Part shown: in pieces, positions 15,485-23,287 of the stretch
Layout of the letters: each line of letters begins with the position of its first letter
How positions within the stretch are numbered: the first letter of the stretch is position 1
Assembly: GCA_021323855.1 (NCBI GenBank)
Contig: JAJPKE010000015.1
Coordinates: 62,001 to 126,000 of the forward strand
Direction: 5' to 3'
Origin: Chloroflexota bacterium
GTDB lineage: Bacteria > Chloroflexota > Ktedonobacteria > Ktedonobacterales > JADMIN01
DNA: 64,000 bases
Notes under the pieces: generated by a model
Databases searched by the model: none
The model's input: the letters and a program-made list of their open reading frames with translations, nothing else
Told to the model about the DNA's origin: nothing
Made by a program: the position numbers and the translations under genes

Positions 15485-17257
15485 ATGCCAGATACTCCTT
15501 TGCGCCTATTCATCAGCTACTCACGCAACGATAGCGACTTCGTTGACAAATTGCAGGCGGACTTGCAGGCTAGAAATTTCGATGCCTGGGTTGATCGGCG
15601 CAATTTGGAAGGTGGCCGCGATTGGGCAGAGATGATCGAACATGCAATAGACCGCTGCCAGGTGGTAATTGTCGTCCTTTCGCCAGATGCGTTGGAATCG
15701 GAATGGGTGAAGAAGGAATATAGCTATGCCCAGGATACGGGAAAGCAGGTCATACCGCTCCAATTCAGGAGTGTAGGGCGAATTCCTATACGGCTCAACG
15801 AACTACAACGCATCAACTTTGAGTTCTCATATGAGCAGGGAATACGAGACCTCTTGATTACTTTGACACCTATAGCAGTTGTACATTATCCTCCGCCTGC
15901 CGAAATACCAAGCGCCGAACCAGCAGTAGAGAATGGGACGCAAGATGACCTTGTAGTGATTAGACCAGCACCACCACTACCCAATCCAAATCTTGAAGCA
16001 CTTTATCGCGCTGGTCTCGAAGCGAATGTGGATGGCGACTTGGAGCGCGCAGCTATTCTTTGGGAGCAAGTCTTGGTACAAGACTCCAATTTTCAAGAAG
16101 GCTTACTCAAAGTGCAGATGGATGCGCTGATGCAAAACCTCCGCCCAATACGGATACAGCGACTGAGAGATCGCGCCCGAGCCGCAATGGAAAACCAGGA
16201 CTGGCGGCAGGCGGCAGGCGCTTGGAACGCCCTTTTGGGCCAATCACCAAGCGATCCAGAGGCCATACAGGGACTGCACACTGCATTGCAGAATCGTGCT
16301 CAAAAAGCTCGCAATGAGGGTTTCTGGGGCGAGGAAATTGGCGCTTGGGAAGCGTTGCTCAAACTGGAGCCCCAGAATGAAAGTCTGAGAGAGCGTCTTA
16401 GCATAGCGGAGCAGAACCAACGATGGGAATACAAATATAAGAGTGCCCAGGAGTTCGCGCAAGCAGGAAAACTGGCTCCCGCGAAAGCAGAGCTAGAATT
16501 GCTCTGGAGCAAAGCGCCGTACTATGGCGACCCAGCAAATATGGCGCCACAATTAGGGCTAGTCGCTCCTCTCTCGTATGAAGAACAAAAAAAGGCAGAA
16601 ATAGAGGCAACGCATCAAGCTGAGATCAATCGCCAGGCAGAAATAGAGGCGAGACGCCAAGCAGAACTGGAAGCTTATCGTCTAGCAGAAATTGAAAGGC
16701 GACGCCAGGCAGAATTGGAAGCTTATCATCAGGCAGAAGTTGAAGCTGAGATCAAGACTCAGAAAAAGAGTCAAAGTCGTTTGCTTCAGATTTTATGGAT
16801 AAGTGTAGGCATCGCATTTGGTGGAGCCGTAGTCATAACTATTTTAGGGGGCATTTTAGCCAACGTTCCAGGACTGAGTTACAACCTCATATTTGCAGGA
16901 TTAATTCTGTTTGCTATAGGCGTCTTTTGGACAATTGGAGGAACCATTTTCTGGGGAGAGAATCAGATTTACTTCCGATTATCCCAAGATCGAAGCCGTA
17001 GTCTCCGATTTCAATTATCTCGGATAGGCATATTCATTTGGTGTATCGCATCAGTTATTGGACTGATTAGTATTGCTATAGGCTCGTCTACGCTGCAAGG
17101 ATGTCCAGCAACAGCAGTCAGTAATGCCACATGTCCATCAGGTATTGGCGCATGGGTTAGCGATATTAGTTTTGGAGTCCTCTCTTTTTCGTGTCTGGGC
17201 ATTATCGCTGCTTTCATATTTTTTGTTCTGACATTGGTGGTGGGTCGTCGTCGCTAG
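15485..17257 (+). CDS. TIR-domain protein with TPR-like region, coiled coil and four C-terminal membrane helices
   Basis: A 590-residue protein. Residues 5-130 are a bacterial TIR domain: LFISYSRNDSDFVDKLQ, AWVDRRNLEGG, and LSPDALESEWVKKEYSYA, where E78 occupies the position of the NADase catalytic Glu. Residues about 175-375 are helical with TPR-like repeats (LYRAGLEANVDGDLERAAILWEQVL-type, repeated near 230 and 285). Residues about 375-430 form a coiled coil from a repeated AEIEARRQAELEAYR unit. The last 150 residues hold four hydrophobic segments, so it is anchored in the membrane. The gene is visibly more AT-rich than its neighbours and has its own promoter, which suggests acquisition. 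It could be a defence effector or a membrane signalling scaffold; no partner gene is adjacent. Confidence 0.85.
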   Translation: MPDTPLRLFISYSRNDSDFVDKLQADLQARNFDAWVDRRNLEGGRDWAEMIEHAIDRCQVVIVVLSPDALESEWVKKEYSYAQDTGKQVIPLQFRSVGRIPIRLNELQRINFEFSYEQGIRDLLITLTPIAVVHYPPPAEIPSAEPAVENGTQDDLVVIRPAPPLPNPNLEALYRAGLEANVDGDLERAAILWEQVLVQDSNFQEGLLKVQMDALMQNLRPIRIQRLRDRARAAMENQDWRQAAGAWNALLGQSPSDPEAIQGLHTALQNRAQKARNEGFWGEEIGAWEALLKLEPQNESLRERLSIAEQNQRWEYKYKSAQEFAQAGKLAPAKAELELLWSKAPYYGDPANMAPQLGLVAPLSYEEQKKAEIEATHQAEINRQAEIEARRQAELEAYRLAEIERRRQAELEAYHQAEVEAEIKTQKKSQSRLLQILWISVGIAFGGAVVITILGGILANVPGLSYNLIFAGLILFAIGVFWTIGGTIFWGENQIYFRLSQDRSRSLRFQLSRIGIFIWCIASVIGLISIAIGSSTLQGCPATAVSNATCPSGIGAWVSDISFGVLSFSCLGIIAAFIFFVLTLVVGRRR

Positions 17258-17417
17258 CTGGGAATAGACCCATTGATGGCAGCAATACCCCTTTTGAAGG
17301 AAAGCGAACAGTTCTGGAGAAATATCGAGAGCCTTTACTACCACCAGCACCAAGCAAATATTACTTGATGTGGCTGCTTCCCCTCCAAGGTAGCGAATTA
17401 CTGCATATCATCTAGTA

Positions 17418-18095
17418 TCATAAATGGGATAGCCGCTCTTCAATTGCCGCCCAGACCTGCGCTTCGAGGATATCTGGTGGCTGGGTTGCGTCCAGCACGA
17501 CCCAGCGGTCAGGCTGGATGGCGGCCAGCGCCAGATAGCCCTGGCGCACGCGCTCGTGGAACGCTTGCGTCTCGGCGTCCAGCCAGTTCCACTCCGCGCC
17601 CCCCGTGTGCGCCTGCTGGCGGCGGCGCTGGCCTTCTTCCACCGGCAGATCGAAGAGCAGCGTCAGGTCTGGCGTGAGGCCTCCGGTTGCCATTTGCTGC
17701 GCGGCGGCGATGGTTTCGGCGGCAAGGCCGCGCGCCGCTCCCTGATAGGCGCGCGTGGCGTCGGCAAAGCGGTCGCAGACGACGATCTCACCAGCGTCCA
17801 GCCATGCGCTGATGCGCGCAACATGCTGGGCGCGTGCGGCGGAGAGCAGCAGCAGTTCGGTGACCGGCAAGAGCGGCTCGGCGGGTTCATCCGAAGGGGT
17901 GAGATTGGCGGCGGCCAGCGCGCGCAGGCTGGCGTCCGGGTGCAGCAGCAGCGCACGCATCGCGTTCGCCAGCGGCGTGCCGCCCGGCTCACGGGTCAGC
18001 CGTGCAGTGTAGCCAGCGCCTTCGAGTCGCGCCGCCAGCCGCGCCGCCTGGGTAGATTTCCCGGCGCCCTCGCCGCCCTCTAACGTGATGAACAT
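17418..18095 (-). CDS. tmk: Thymidylate kinase (dTMP kinase)
   Basis: A 225-residue P-loop kinase that phosphorylates dTMP to dTDP. Motifs: FITLEGGEGAGKSTQ (Walker A), TREPGGTPLA (the DR/RE-type specificity loop), and VVCDRFADATRAYQGAARG, the DRY-like substrate motif with the usual Ser replaced by Ala. The start is the ATG at 18095; the upstream extension is not conserved sequence. Compared with standard enzymes of about 210 residues it has an insertion after LLLHPDA (residues about 55-75). It starts the deoxypyrimidine cluster read from the right-hand side but is separated from dcd by a palindromic repeat. Start-site ribosome signal is weak. Confidence 0.92.
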   Translation of the reverse strand: MFITLEGGEGAGKSTQAARLAARLEGAGYTARLTREPGGTPLANAMRALLLHPDASLRALAAANLTPSDEPAEPLLPVTELLLLSAARAQHVARISAWLDAGEIVVCDRFADATRAYQGAARGLAAETIAAAQQMATGGLTPDLTLLFDLPVEEGQRRRQQAHTGGAEWNWLDAETQAFHERVRQGYLALAAIQPDRWVVLDATQPPDILEAQVWAAIEERLSHL

Positions 18096-18131
18096 GGCGT
18101 GTCTATCATCTTTCTCTGTCGTATAGGGATC

Positions 18132-18252
18132 GCGGCAATAAATTGCCGGCGCAGGCAAACGACAGACTAAAGTCCAGCATTGACGCGAGCGCAGACTCGT
18201 TGGGCTTCAGCCCGTCGTTCGTGCTTCGGCTTTTCAAAGCCAAGAGTCTTGT
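18132..18252. repeat. Palindrome-cluster repeat, family 3, copy 3
   Basis: GGCAATaaATTGCC, GACTaaAGTC, GGGCTTCAGCCC and GGCTTTTCAAAGCC in order, between tmk and dcd. Compared with copy 1, the first stem pairs A:T where copy 1 has G:C, a compensatory change. Confidence 0.75.
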
Positions 18253-18289
18253 TCGCAGACGGGAATGTCTGCGCCACCGCTATCTCCTA

Positions 18290-18925
18290 TCACCCGCCAA
18301 GCGCATACTGCCGCTTCAACTCTTCGATCTTGCCCTCGCGGATCAGCGTCACCTCCGCTGCGTCTTGCTCCGGCAGCACGCCGACGATCACATCTTTGTT
18401 CTGGTAGCGGCTGGGGCGCGGCTCGATGGCCTGCGTCAGCGTGGTGAATTCAAGCTGGCAGAAGCGTTGCCCTGGATAGATGCGCACGACGCTGCTGGGA
18501 CTGCTGTTGTGAATGGGAATGACGAGATTGCCCTGATAGCCGGCGTCTATGATGCCCGTCAGTTCCACCTCCAACCCCTGGCGGTTGACCGTCGAACGCG
18601 GATAGAGGATGCCGCTGATGTCGTTGGGCATGCTGATGCGCTCCAGCGTCGAGACCAGCACGCGCTCGCCCGGCAGCAGCTCGAAATATTGCCCCGGCTC
18701 CAGCTCGATGGGATCGAAGTGCTGGTGGCCGCCGTCCAGTGGATCGAAGGTCAGCGCGACCCGGCCACGCGGCGTCATCTGCCAGAGGCGCGGCACCAAG
18801 AAGGTGAAGCCCAGCCGCAAATCCACGCTATGCGCCTGAAGCTGGAAGCGGTCAAGCGGCGGCGTGAAGCCGATCTCGCCACGCGCAATGCGCACCTCGA
18901 TATCTTCGCGCACGAGAATTGCCAT
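18290..18925 (-). CDS. dcd: dCTP deaminase / dUTPase-family protein
   Basis: A 211-residue trimeric dUTPase-fold protein of the dCTP deaminase branch, which converts dCTP to dUTP (or directly to dUMP in bifunctional members). Motifs: SVDLRLG near the N-terminus, LYPRSTVNRQGLEV (nucleotide-binding Arg-Ser), and the IDAGYQGNLVIPIHN strand, followed by GQRFCQLEF. The first position of the typical glutamate-bearing motif is changed (LVIPIHN instead of LTLEL-N), so whether it deaminates, cleaves pyrophosphate or both needs alignment. It sits between tmk and a thymidylate-synthase-like gene, consistent with supply of dUMP for thymidylate synthesis. Confidence 0.82.
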   Translation of the reverse strand: MAILVREDIEVRIARGEIGFTPPLDRFQLQAHSVDLRLGFTFLVPRLWQMTPRGRVALTFDPLDGGHQHFDPIELEPGQYFELLPGERVLVSTLERISMPNDISGILYPRSTVNRQGLEVELTGIIDAGYQGNLVIPIHNSSPSSVVRIYPGQRFCQLEFTTLTQAIEPRPSRYQNKDVIVGVLPEQDAAEVTLIREGKIEELKRQYALGG

Positions 18926-18983
18926 AGCCGTTCACCCCTTCTTCAGTGTCGCCTGTTTGGTGTCTCCTGTTTCGGTTTCGCGC

Positions 18984-20102
18984 TCATGCCGTTCGCCGCC
19001 AGCGCGCCCAGATGCGCTCGATATTGGCACGATAGAGCGGTTGCTCGAGCAGCGTGCGCGGCGCCCCTTCGCCAGCGCGGTAGCCATCGGTGACGCGGCA
19101 GAGCCAGTGTTCAATCGTCTCGCCAGCTTTCGCAGCCTCCTCATCCATCGTATCCATGCTATCCATCGTATCACTCATATCATAGGCATGCAGATTATCG
19201 GCAATGACGCTGATGTTGCCAACTGGCCGGCCTACGACTGCGCCAGCCTCGCGCAGCCAGGCGAGATCATGATGGAAGTCCAGCGGTGCGCCGCCCGCCA
19301 CATCCAGCGAGCGATGCAGATGGATGCTGTGCAGCGGTTCAGCGCGCTCACCCGGCAGAAACTGGAAGAACTGGTATGGTGGCAGCGCCATGCGTGGCGA
19401 CAATTGCTCTTCGAGCTGTGGATAGCAGAACGAACTGACGACGGCGCGTCGCGATTGTGGCGTCGCCGCAATATCCTCTATCGCCGCTGCCAGCAGGTCA
19501 CGCCGCCACGCGCCTGCCAGCGTTTCCACAGTCTCCGGCGTCGCGAGCCACTGGTCGAGCAGCCAGGGCTGGACGGGTTGCGCTGCTTGATCGGGCGGCG
19601 CATAGAGCGCGCAGAGGCTCAGCACGGTTTGCAAGTGCAGTCGCTCGCCCATCGCCGCCAGGAAATCCAGGAAATCAGCGAATTGCTCACGAGAAGCAGC
19701 GAGCGAGGGAATAATCTGCGAAGAAGCGTGGATGAACGCCTGAAGATAGCCCCAGCCTGCGTCCCAGAAGCGGCTGCGCGCGGCATACGTATAGGGAAAC
19801 AGCAGCACGCCGGGTTGCGCCAGTTGCGCTGGATCGTTCTCCGGGCGTTTGGCAACGAATGTGTCGAGATACCAGTCAATGTCGGCCTGCGTCCATTGCT
19901 GAAGCTGTGTGGTGTCATGTTCGGGGTCCAGCCAGGTCAGCAGGACGCCGTTGAGGGACCAGGTTGGCCCGCGCTGTGTCTCATGGCGCACCCCATGCCG
20001 CCGCACCAGAGCGCCCGCCTGCGCCAGCAGTTCATCGAGCGAGTGCGCCGCAAGTGTATAGTGCGCCTGATTGGCTATAGATGAATTATTTGGGGCATTC
20101 AA
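18984..20102 (-). CDS. Thymidylate synthase-like protein without the catalytic cysteine
   Basis: A protein of about 372 residues. The start may be the TTG at 20102 (AGGT six bases upstream) or the GTG at 20114, which lies inside a repeat. The C-terminal half aligns with thymidylate synthase: SRRAVVSSF, then RMALPPYQFFQF against the canonical MALAPCHAFFQF, then HRSLDVAGGAPLDF against QRSxDVFLGLPFN, then NLHAY. The phosphate-binding Arg and the RS.D motif are kept. The nucleophilic Cys is Tyr, the next His is Gln, and the base-reading Asn is Asp. The N-terminal 200 residues do not resemble the family, and an acidic DTMDSMDTMD repeat follows the HAY motif. It is probably a nucleotide-binding paralogue with a different or lost reaction. 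It lies between dcd and a DHFR-like gene. Confidence 0.72.
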   Translation of the reverse strand: MNAPNNSSIANQAHYTLAAHSLDELLAQAGALVRRHGVRHETQRGPTWSLNGVLLTWLDPEHDTTQLQQWTQADIDWYLDTFVAKRPENDPAQLAQPGVLLFPYTYAARSRFWDAGWGYLQAFIHASSQIIPSLAASREQFADFLDFLAAMGERLHLQTVLSLCALYAPPDQAAQPVQPWLLDQWLATPETVETLAGAWRRDLLAAAIEDIAATPQSRRAVVSSFCYPQLEEQLSPRMALPPYQFFQFLPGERAEPLHSIHLHRSLDVAGGAPLDFHHDLAWLREAGAVVGRPVGNISVIADNLHAYDMSDTMDSMDTMDEEAAKAGETIEHWLCRVTDGYRAGEGAPRTLLEQPLYRANIERIWARWRRTA

Positions 20103-20107
20103 GTAAG

Positions 20108-20216
20108 ACCTCACCCCCTACCCCCTCCGCTACGCTCCGTCGCCTCCTCCGCAACCCGATGGGTTGCTTCCCAGCTTCGCTGGGCGGAGGCTCTCTCCCG
20201 CGAGGAGAGGGGCCGC
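20108..20216. repeat. Expanded family 1 repeat with nested hairpins
   Basis: CCTCACCCCCTACCCCCTCC followed by nested palindromes: CCTCCGC/GCGGAGG enclosing GCAACCCgaTGGGTTGC and CCCAGCttcGCTGGG, then CTCTCCCgcgaGGAGAGG. This is the largest member of the family here. 20217-20320 shows nothing further. Confidence 0.7.
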
Positions 20217-20320
20217 TGGGCAAACATTCTCGATGATGGCAACTTGGCAACCTTGCAAAACATACAAACAATCAGCGCATGGATTAACTGGTTGCAGGAA
20301 CACCACTCCTCTCGCCGCAC

Positions 20321-20368
20321 GGTCCCCTCTCCTTGTGGGAGAGGGGTGGCCGCAGGCCGGGGTGAGGT
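20321..20368. repeat. Family 1 hairpin repeat (reverse orientation)
   Basis: CCCCTCTCCttgtGGGAGAGGGG followed by GGGGTGAGG. It abuts the stop codon of the DHFR-like gene. Confidence 0.7.
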
Positions 20369-20887
20369 CTATCGCTGGACCGCATAGCGCAGGTGCAGGC
20401 TGTTTTCGTTGAGCAGTTCGTGGTGTAGCAGACGCAACCGCAGATTGAGCGCACCATCGCCCAGCAGCGAGATACCACCGCCGAAGGCCAGTGGCTCCAG
20501 CGTCAGCCAGAGTTCGTCTACCATGCCCGCTGCGATGAAGGAGCCATACGTTGCCGCGCCACCCGCCAGAATCGCCGTCTCGTAGCCGCGCGCTCCCAGT
20601 TTCGCCACAATCTCAGCCGGTGTGTCTGATGTGAACTCTACTTGCTCCGATGGTTTGGATGCCAGGAGCGCAGGATCATGCGTCATGACGACATGCAGGC
20701 GTTTCGGCAATGGCTGTTCCAGCGTCTCATACGTGCTGCGCCCCATAATCAACACGCCGGACTCCTGCGAGACGCGCATGAACATACGCTTGTCCTCGCG
20801 CGAGGACCAGTCAACCGCCTCATGGGGTCCACGAGCGATCTTGCCATCTATCGTGATGGCGGCCAGCAGCAGGACACGCATGGACAT
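20369..20887 (-). CDS. Dihydrofolate reductase-like protein (RibD C-terminal family)
   Basis: A 170-172-residue NADPH-dependent reductase of the RibD-C/DHFR superfamily. The motifs are VLLLAAITIDGKIA (substrate-site strand), GVLIMGRSTYET (the MGRxTxE nucleotide-binding loop), LAGGAATYGSFIAAGMVDELWLT-type (quoted partly: LAGGAATYGS) and the GGG late loop. GAGGAG precedes two ATGs; spacing favours the second, at 20881. True FolA enzymes have a different N-terminal motif, so this could be a folate or pterin reductase, a pyrimidine reductase or something else. Its place between two thymidylate-synthase-family genes makes recycling of the folate cofactor an attractive but unproven role. Confidence 0.8.
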   Translation of the reverse strand: MSMRVLLLAAITIDGKIARGPHEAVDWSSREDKRMFMRVSQESGVLIMGRSTYETLEQPLPKRLHVVMTHDPALLASKPSEQVEFTSDTPAEIVAKLGARGYETAILAGGAATYGSFIAAGMVDELWLTLEPLAFGGGISLLGDGALNLRLRLLHHELLNENSLHLRYAVQR

Positions 20888-20907
20888 GGCTCCTCTTCAG
20901 GCGCGCT

Positions 20908-21030
20908 CGCGGCAATGAATTGCCGGCGCACGCATAAGATGGCTGAAGCCGGGCGGAACCTGTGCGGTGGTTTCCCACACGCGGACTTCAGTCCGTTAGT
21001 GCTTGCTCCGGCTTTTCAAAGCCGAGAGCA
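20908..21030. repeat. Palindrome-cluster repeat, family 3, copy 4
   Basis: GGCAATgaATTGCC (20911-20924), GGCTgaAGCC, CGGACTTCAGTCCG and GGCTTTTCAAAGCC (21010-21023). It ends at the stop codon of the thymidylate synthase homologue. Confidence 0.75.
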
Positions 21031-21861
21031 TCACACCACAATCGGCATCTGTGGCAGCGCGGGCAGCGGGTGATACTGCGCGTCGAGTTGCGCCTTGATC
21101 TCATCCACCAGCGCGAAGTCGCCGCGTTCGGCGCGCTCGAACGTATCGGACGCAAGTTGCAACTCAATCTCTGGGTGCTCGTGGTCGCGTTCGATCAACG
21201 TCTGCGCCGCCTCATAGTGAATATCGTAGATATGGGCGTCGGAGATGGAGTGCGTGTATTTGCCCACGCGCACGCCAAGGCGCGCCGCCAGGATGCGTTG
21301 CAGCAGCGCGAAACCCGCGACATCATGCGGGCAGCCGAGCATCATATCATTCGAGCGCACAATGTTGTGCAGATGCAGCGCACCGCCGATGATCGTTACG
21401 GTGAAGCTGTAGGGACATGGTACGTTCTTGCGGATGGCCTGCGGCTCCAGCCCGTCGCTGGCCGGGTCCCACGCGACGACGACGCCATGCCGCGAACTGG
21501 GGTCGGCTTCCAGCAACGCAATCAGTTTAGCGATCTGGTCGCGACCAAAGTGACGACGCCAGCGATAGCCATAGGCAGCGGTAATCACGCCGTTGATGTT
21601 GGTGAAGTCATCCCAGATTTTGGTGAACTGGCGGAGTGACTCATCTGGGCGGCGGCTGCCCGTCAGGAACCAGATTTGCTCCGCAATGAAGACACGCAAC
21701 GGCAGGCGGCGCAGCGTCAACAGCGGAAAGCCAGCATCTACCTCGATAGTCATGCCGGGGAGCGCGCGCACGCTGTGGCCGGTGCGCGCGTTACGCTCCT
21801 CATAGCCCTCCGTCATGATGCGCTGGATGAGCGCGCGATAGGCTGAGTCGAACTGCGTCAT
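21031..21861 (-). CDS. Thymidylate synthase family enzyme (possible dCMP-type specificity)
   Basis: A 276-residue member of the thymidylate synthase/hydroxymethylase family with a complete core: FIAEQIWFLTG (the conserved Glu61 and Trp), AAYGYRWR, PSSRHGVVVAW, the nucleophile Cys149 in VPCPYSF, VRSNDMMLGCPHDVAGFALL (phosphate Arg169, cut here at twenty residues) and SDAHIYDIH. At the position equivalent to E. coli Asn177, which recognises uracil, it has Asp180. Asp there is characteristic of dCMP hydroxymethylases and converts thymidylate synthases to dCMP use in known mutants. So the enzyme may methylate dUMP as usual or act on dCMP; sequence alone cannot decide. It is the first gene of a minus-strand run with DHFR-like, TS-like, dcd and tmk genes. 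Confidence 0.82.
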   Translation of the reverse strand: MTQFDSAYRALIQRIMTEGYEERNARTGHSVRALPGMTIEVDAGFPLLTLRRLPLRVFIAEQIWFLTGSRRPDESLRQFTKIWDDFTNINGVITAAYGYRWRRHFGRDQIAKLIALLEADPSSRHGVVVAWDPASDGLEPQAIRKNVPCPYSFTVTIIGGALHLHNIVRSNDMMLGCPHDVAGFALLQRILAARLGVRVGKYTHSISDAHIYDIHYEAAQTLIERDHEHPEIELQLASDTFERAERGDFALVDEIKAQLDAQYHPLPALPQMPIVV

Positions 21862-21864
21862 GGG

Positions 21865-21905
21865 TCCTCACCCCCAGCCCCTCCCCCGTGCGCGGGAGAG
21901 GGGAG
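21865..21905. repeat. Family 1 hairpin repeat upstream of the thymidylate synthase gene
   Basis: CCTCACCCCCAGCCCCTCCCCCGTGCGCGGGAGAGGGGAG is cut here for length; its arms CCCTCCCCCG and CGGGAGAGGG pair around a short GTG loop. It lies just before the ATG of the minus-strand gene. Nothing else is seen in 21906-21974. Confidence 0.7.
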
Positions 21906-21974
21906 TGCAGACATTGCTGGCCAATAGTGGCGATACTGGCAATGTTTCAGTATACGAGGCAGGCGCGAGGGCGG

Positions 21975-23066
21975 TCAACTGGCTGCGCCTGGAGTGCTGA
22001 GGCCGCTTTCCACTGCGGGCAACTCAGTGGTTTCGATGGTTTCTATCACTTCCAGCCAGTTTACCGATTTCGCCGGTGGCGCGACCGCAGGCAATTCGGC
22101 GGTTTCCAGCGTTTCGATGGCGGTAGCAACAGGGAGCGCAGCGGGCACTTCCAGTGTCTCGCGCTCATCTATCGGTTTTGTCGGTTCTATCGGCGTGGCA
22201 GTTACAGCGATGGGCGTCTCGACGGTTTCGCGTTCGCTGAGGTCCAGCGCAGGGCCGGCCTTGTCCCTCGTACTTCCAGTGTGCGGTCCCTCTATGATGC
22301 GCCAGGGAGCCGACTGTGGGCCGAAATGCAGCGTTGGCAGTGGTTGAAGGGCTTCGGCTGCCTCTTCATGCGCGCTTCTCCTGCCCATCAGCCGGCCAAG
22401 CTGTGCGGCGAACCAGAGACGCAGCATGTGAAGGCGGCTCGCGCGTCGTGTCTTTGCGCGCAGGTCGGTCAGCAATAGCGCAAGCACGACGGCGACCACC
22501 CCTGCATAGCCAAAGAAGAGAGCGAACGGCAATTCTGGCTGGCCGGTGATGCCAGACGCCATGCGGATAATCAGCGTAGCGGAGATGGTAAAGAGTACCA
22601 ACGCAGGAAACGTCAGCAGCAGGCCAGGGATAAGGTAGAGATGCTGCCGGCGGTGGCCCAACAATCCCGCGATCAGGACGTTCAGCGCAAAGAGCAACGC
22701 CAGATAGGAAATACCAGCGAAGGCGATCTTCGCGCTGTTCTCTATTGTTGGGAAGTCGTTGGCGATGGCCGGGTAGTGCGCCGCCTGGAATGATTGCCAG
22801 GCTCCTACCAGCGCGAGCAGGCAGGTAACGCTGCCCACACTTCCCGCGACAAGCGCCAGCAGCAGCGGCAATAGAAGGAACAGCACAATTGCCAGCATTG
22901 CTGCTAATATCAAGAACTCTGCGCCCATATCGCGCAGCCAGCCAGCGATCCGGCGCCCCTTATCGTTGTTGGGCTTCTCCGGCTGCACCACACCGTACAG
23001 TGAGGCGGATGATGACCGGGATGGTTGTGATGATCGTGATGAATGGGATATGCCCGCGTCGTCCAT
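21975..23066 (-). CDS. Multi-pass membrane protein of unknown function with acidic Glu/Thr-rich tail
   Basis: A 363-residue protein I do not recognise. Residues 1-45 are Ser/Arg/Lys-rich and cytoplasmic-looking. Residues about 46-205 contain five hydrophobic segments: FLILAAMLAIVLFLLLPLLL, a glycine/leucine segment, YLALLFALNVLIAGLLG, LYLIPGLLLTFPALVLFTIS and FGYAGVVAVVLALLLTDL. The remaining 150 residues are soluble and rich in Glu, Thr, Pro and Ala with a repeated RETxExP motif (ERETVETP, ERETLEVP, IETTELP). The tail may be disordered and a phosphorylation or FHA-type target, which is speculation. It is divergent from threonine dehydratase. Confidence 0.65.
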   Translation of the reverse strand: MDDAGISHSSRSSQPSRSSSASLYGVVQPEKPNNDKGRRIAGWLRDMGAEFLILAAMLAIVLFLLLPLLLALVAGSVGSVTCLLALVGAWQSFQAAHYPAIANDFPTIENSAKIAFAGISYLALLFALNVLIAGLLGHRRQHLYLIPGLLLTFPALVLFTISATLIIRMASGITGQPELPFALFFGYAGVVAVVLALLLTDLRAKTRRASRLHMLRLWFAAQLGRLMGRRSAHEEAAEALQPLPTLHFGPQSAPWRIIEGPHTGSTRDKAGPALDLSERETVETPIAVTATPIEPTKPIDERETLEVPAALPVATAIETLETAELPAVAPPAKSVNWLEVIETIETTELPAVESGLSTPGAAS

Positions 23067-23287
23067 TCCTCAGTTGCTAAACCTCTCCAAAGCCAATTCC
23101 CACAGATAGTGTTCATGAATTCTGCTATCACATATCACAGGATAGCCATGTTATTACTCTACTGCGAGCCGGCAATTATCATCCCCCTCTACTATATACG
23201 CCTGAGAGGGCCGATGTGCTACCATATATGTAATTGTCCAGCAACGAAGCTGGTAACACATTGAGATACCGCAAGAGGGTCCATTGT

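Noticed and set aside
20108..20368. Regularly spaced hairpins considered as a CRISPR array.
   Set aside because: The units are not equal in length, spacers are not unique sequences of fixed size and no cas gene is present.
23067..23287. T-box or isoleucine leader considered upstream of threonine dehydratase.
   Set aside because: No T-box core sequence, no run of Ile/Val/Leu codons and no terminator were found.
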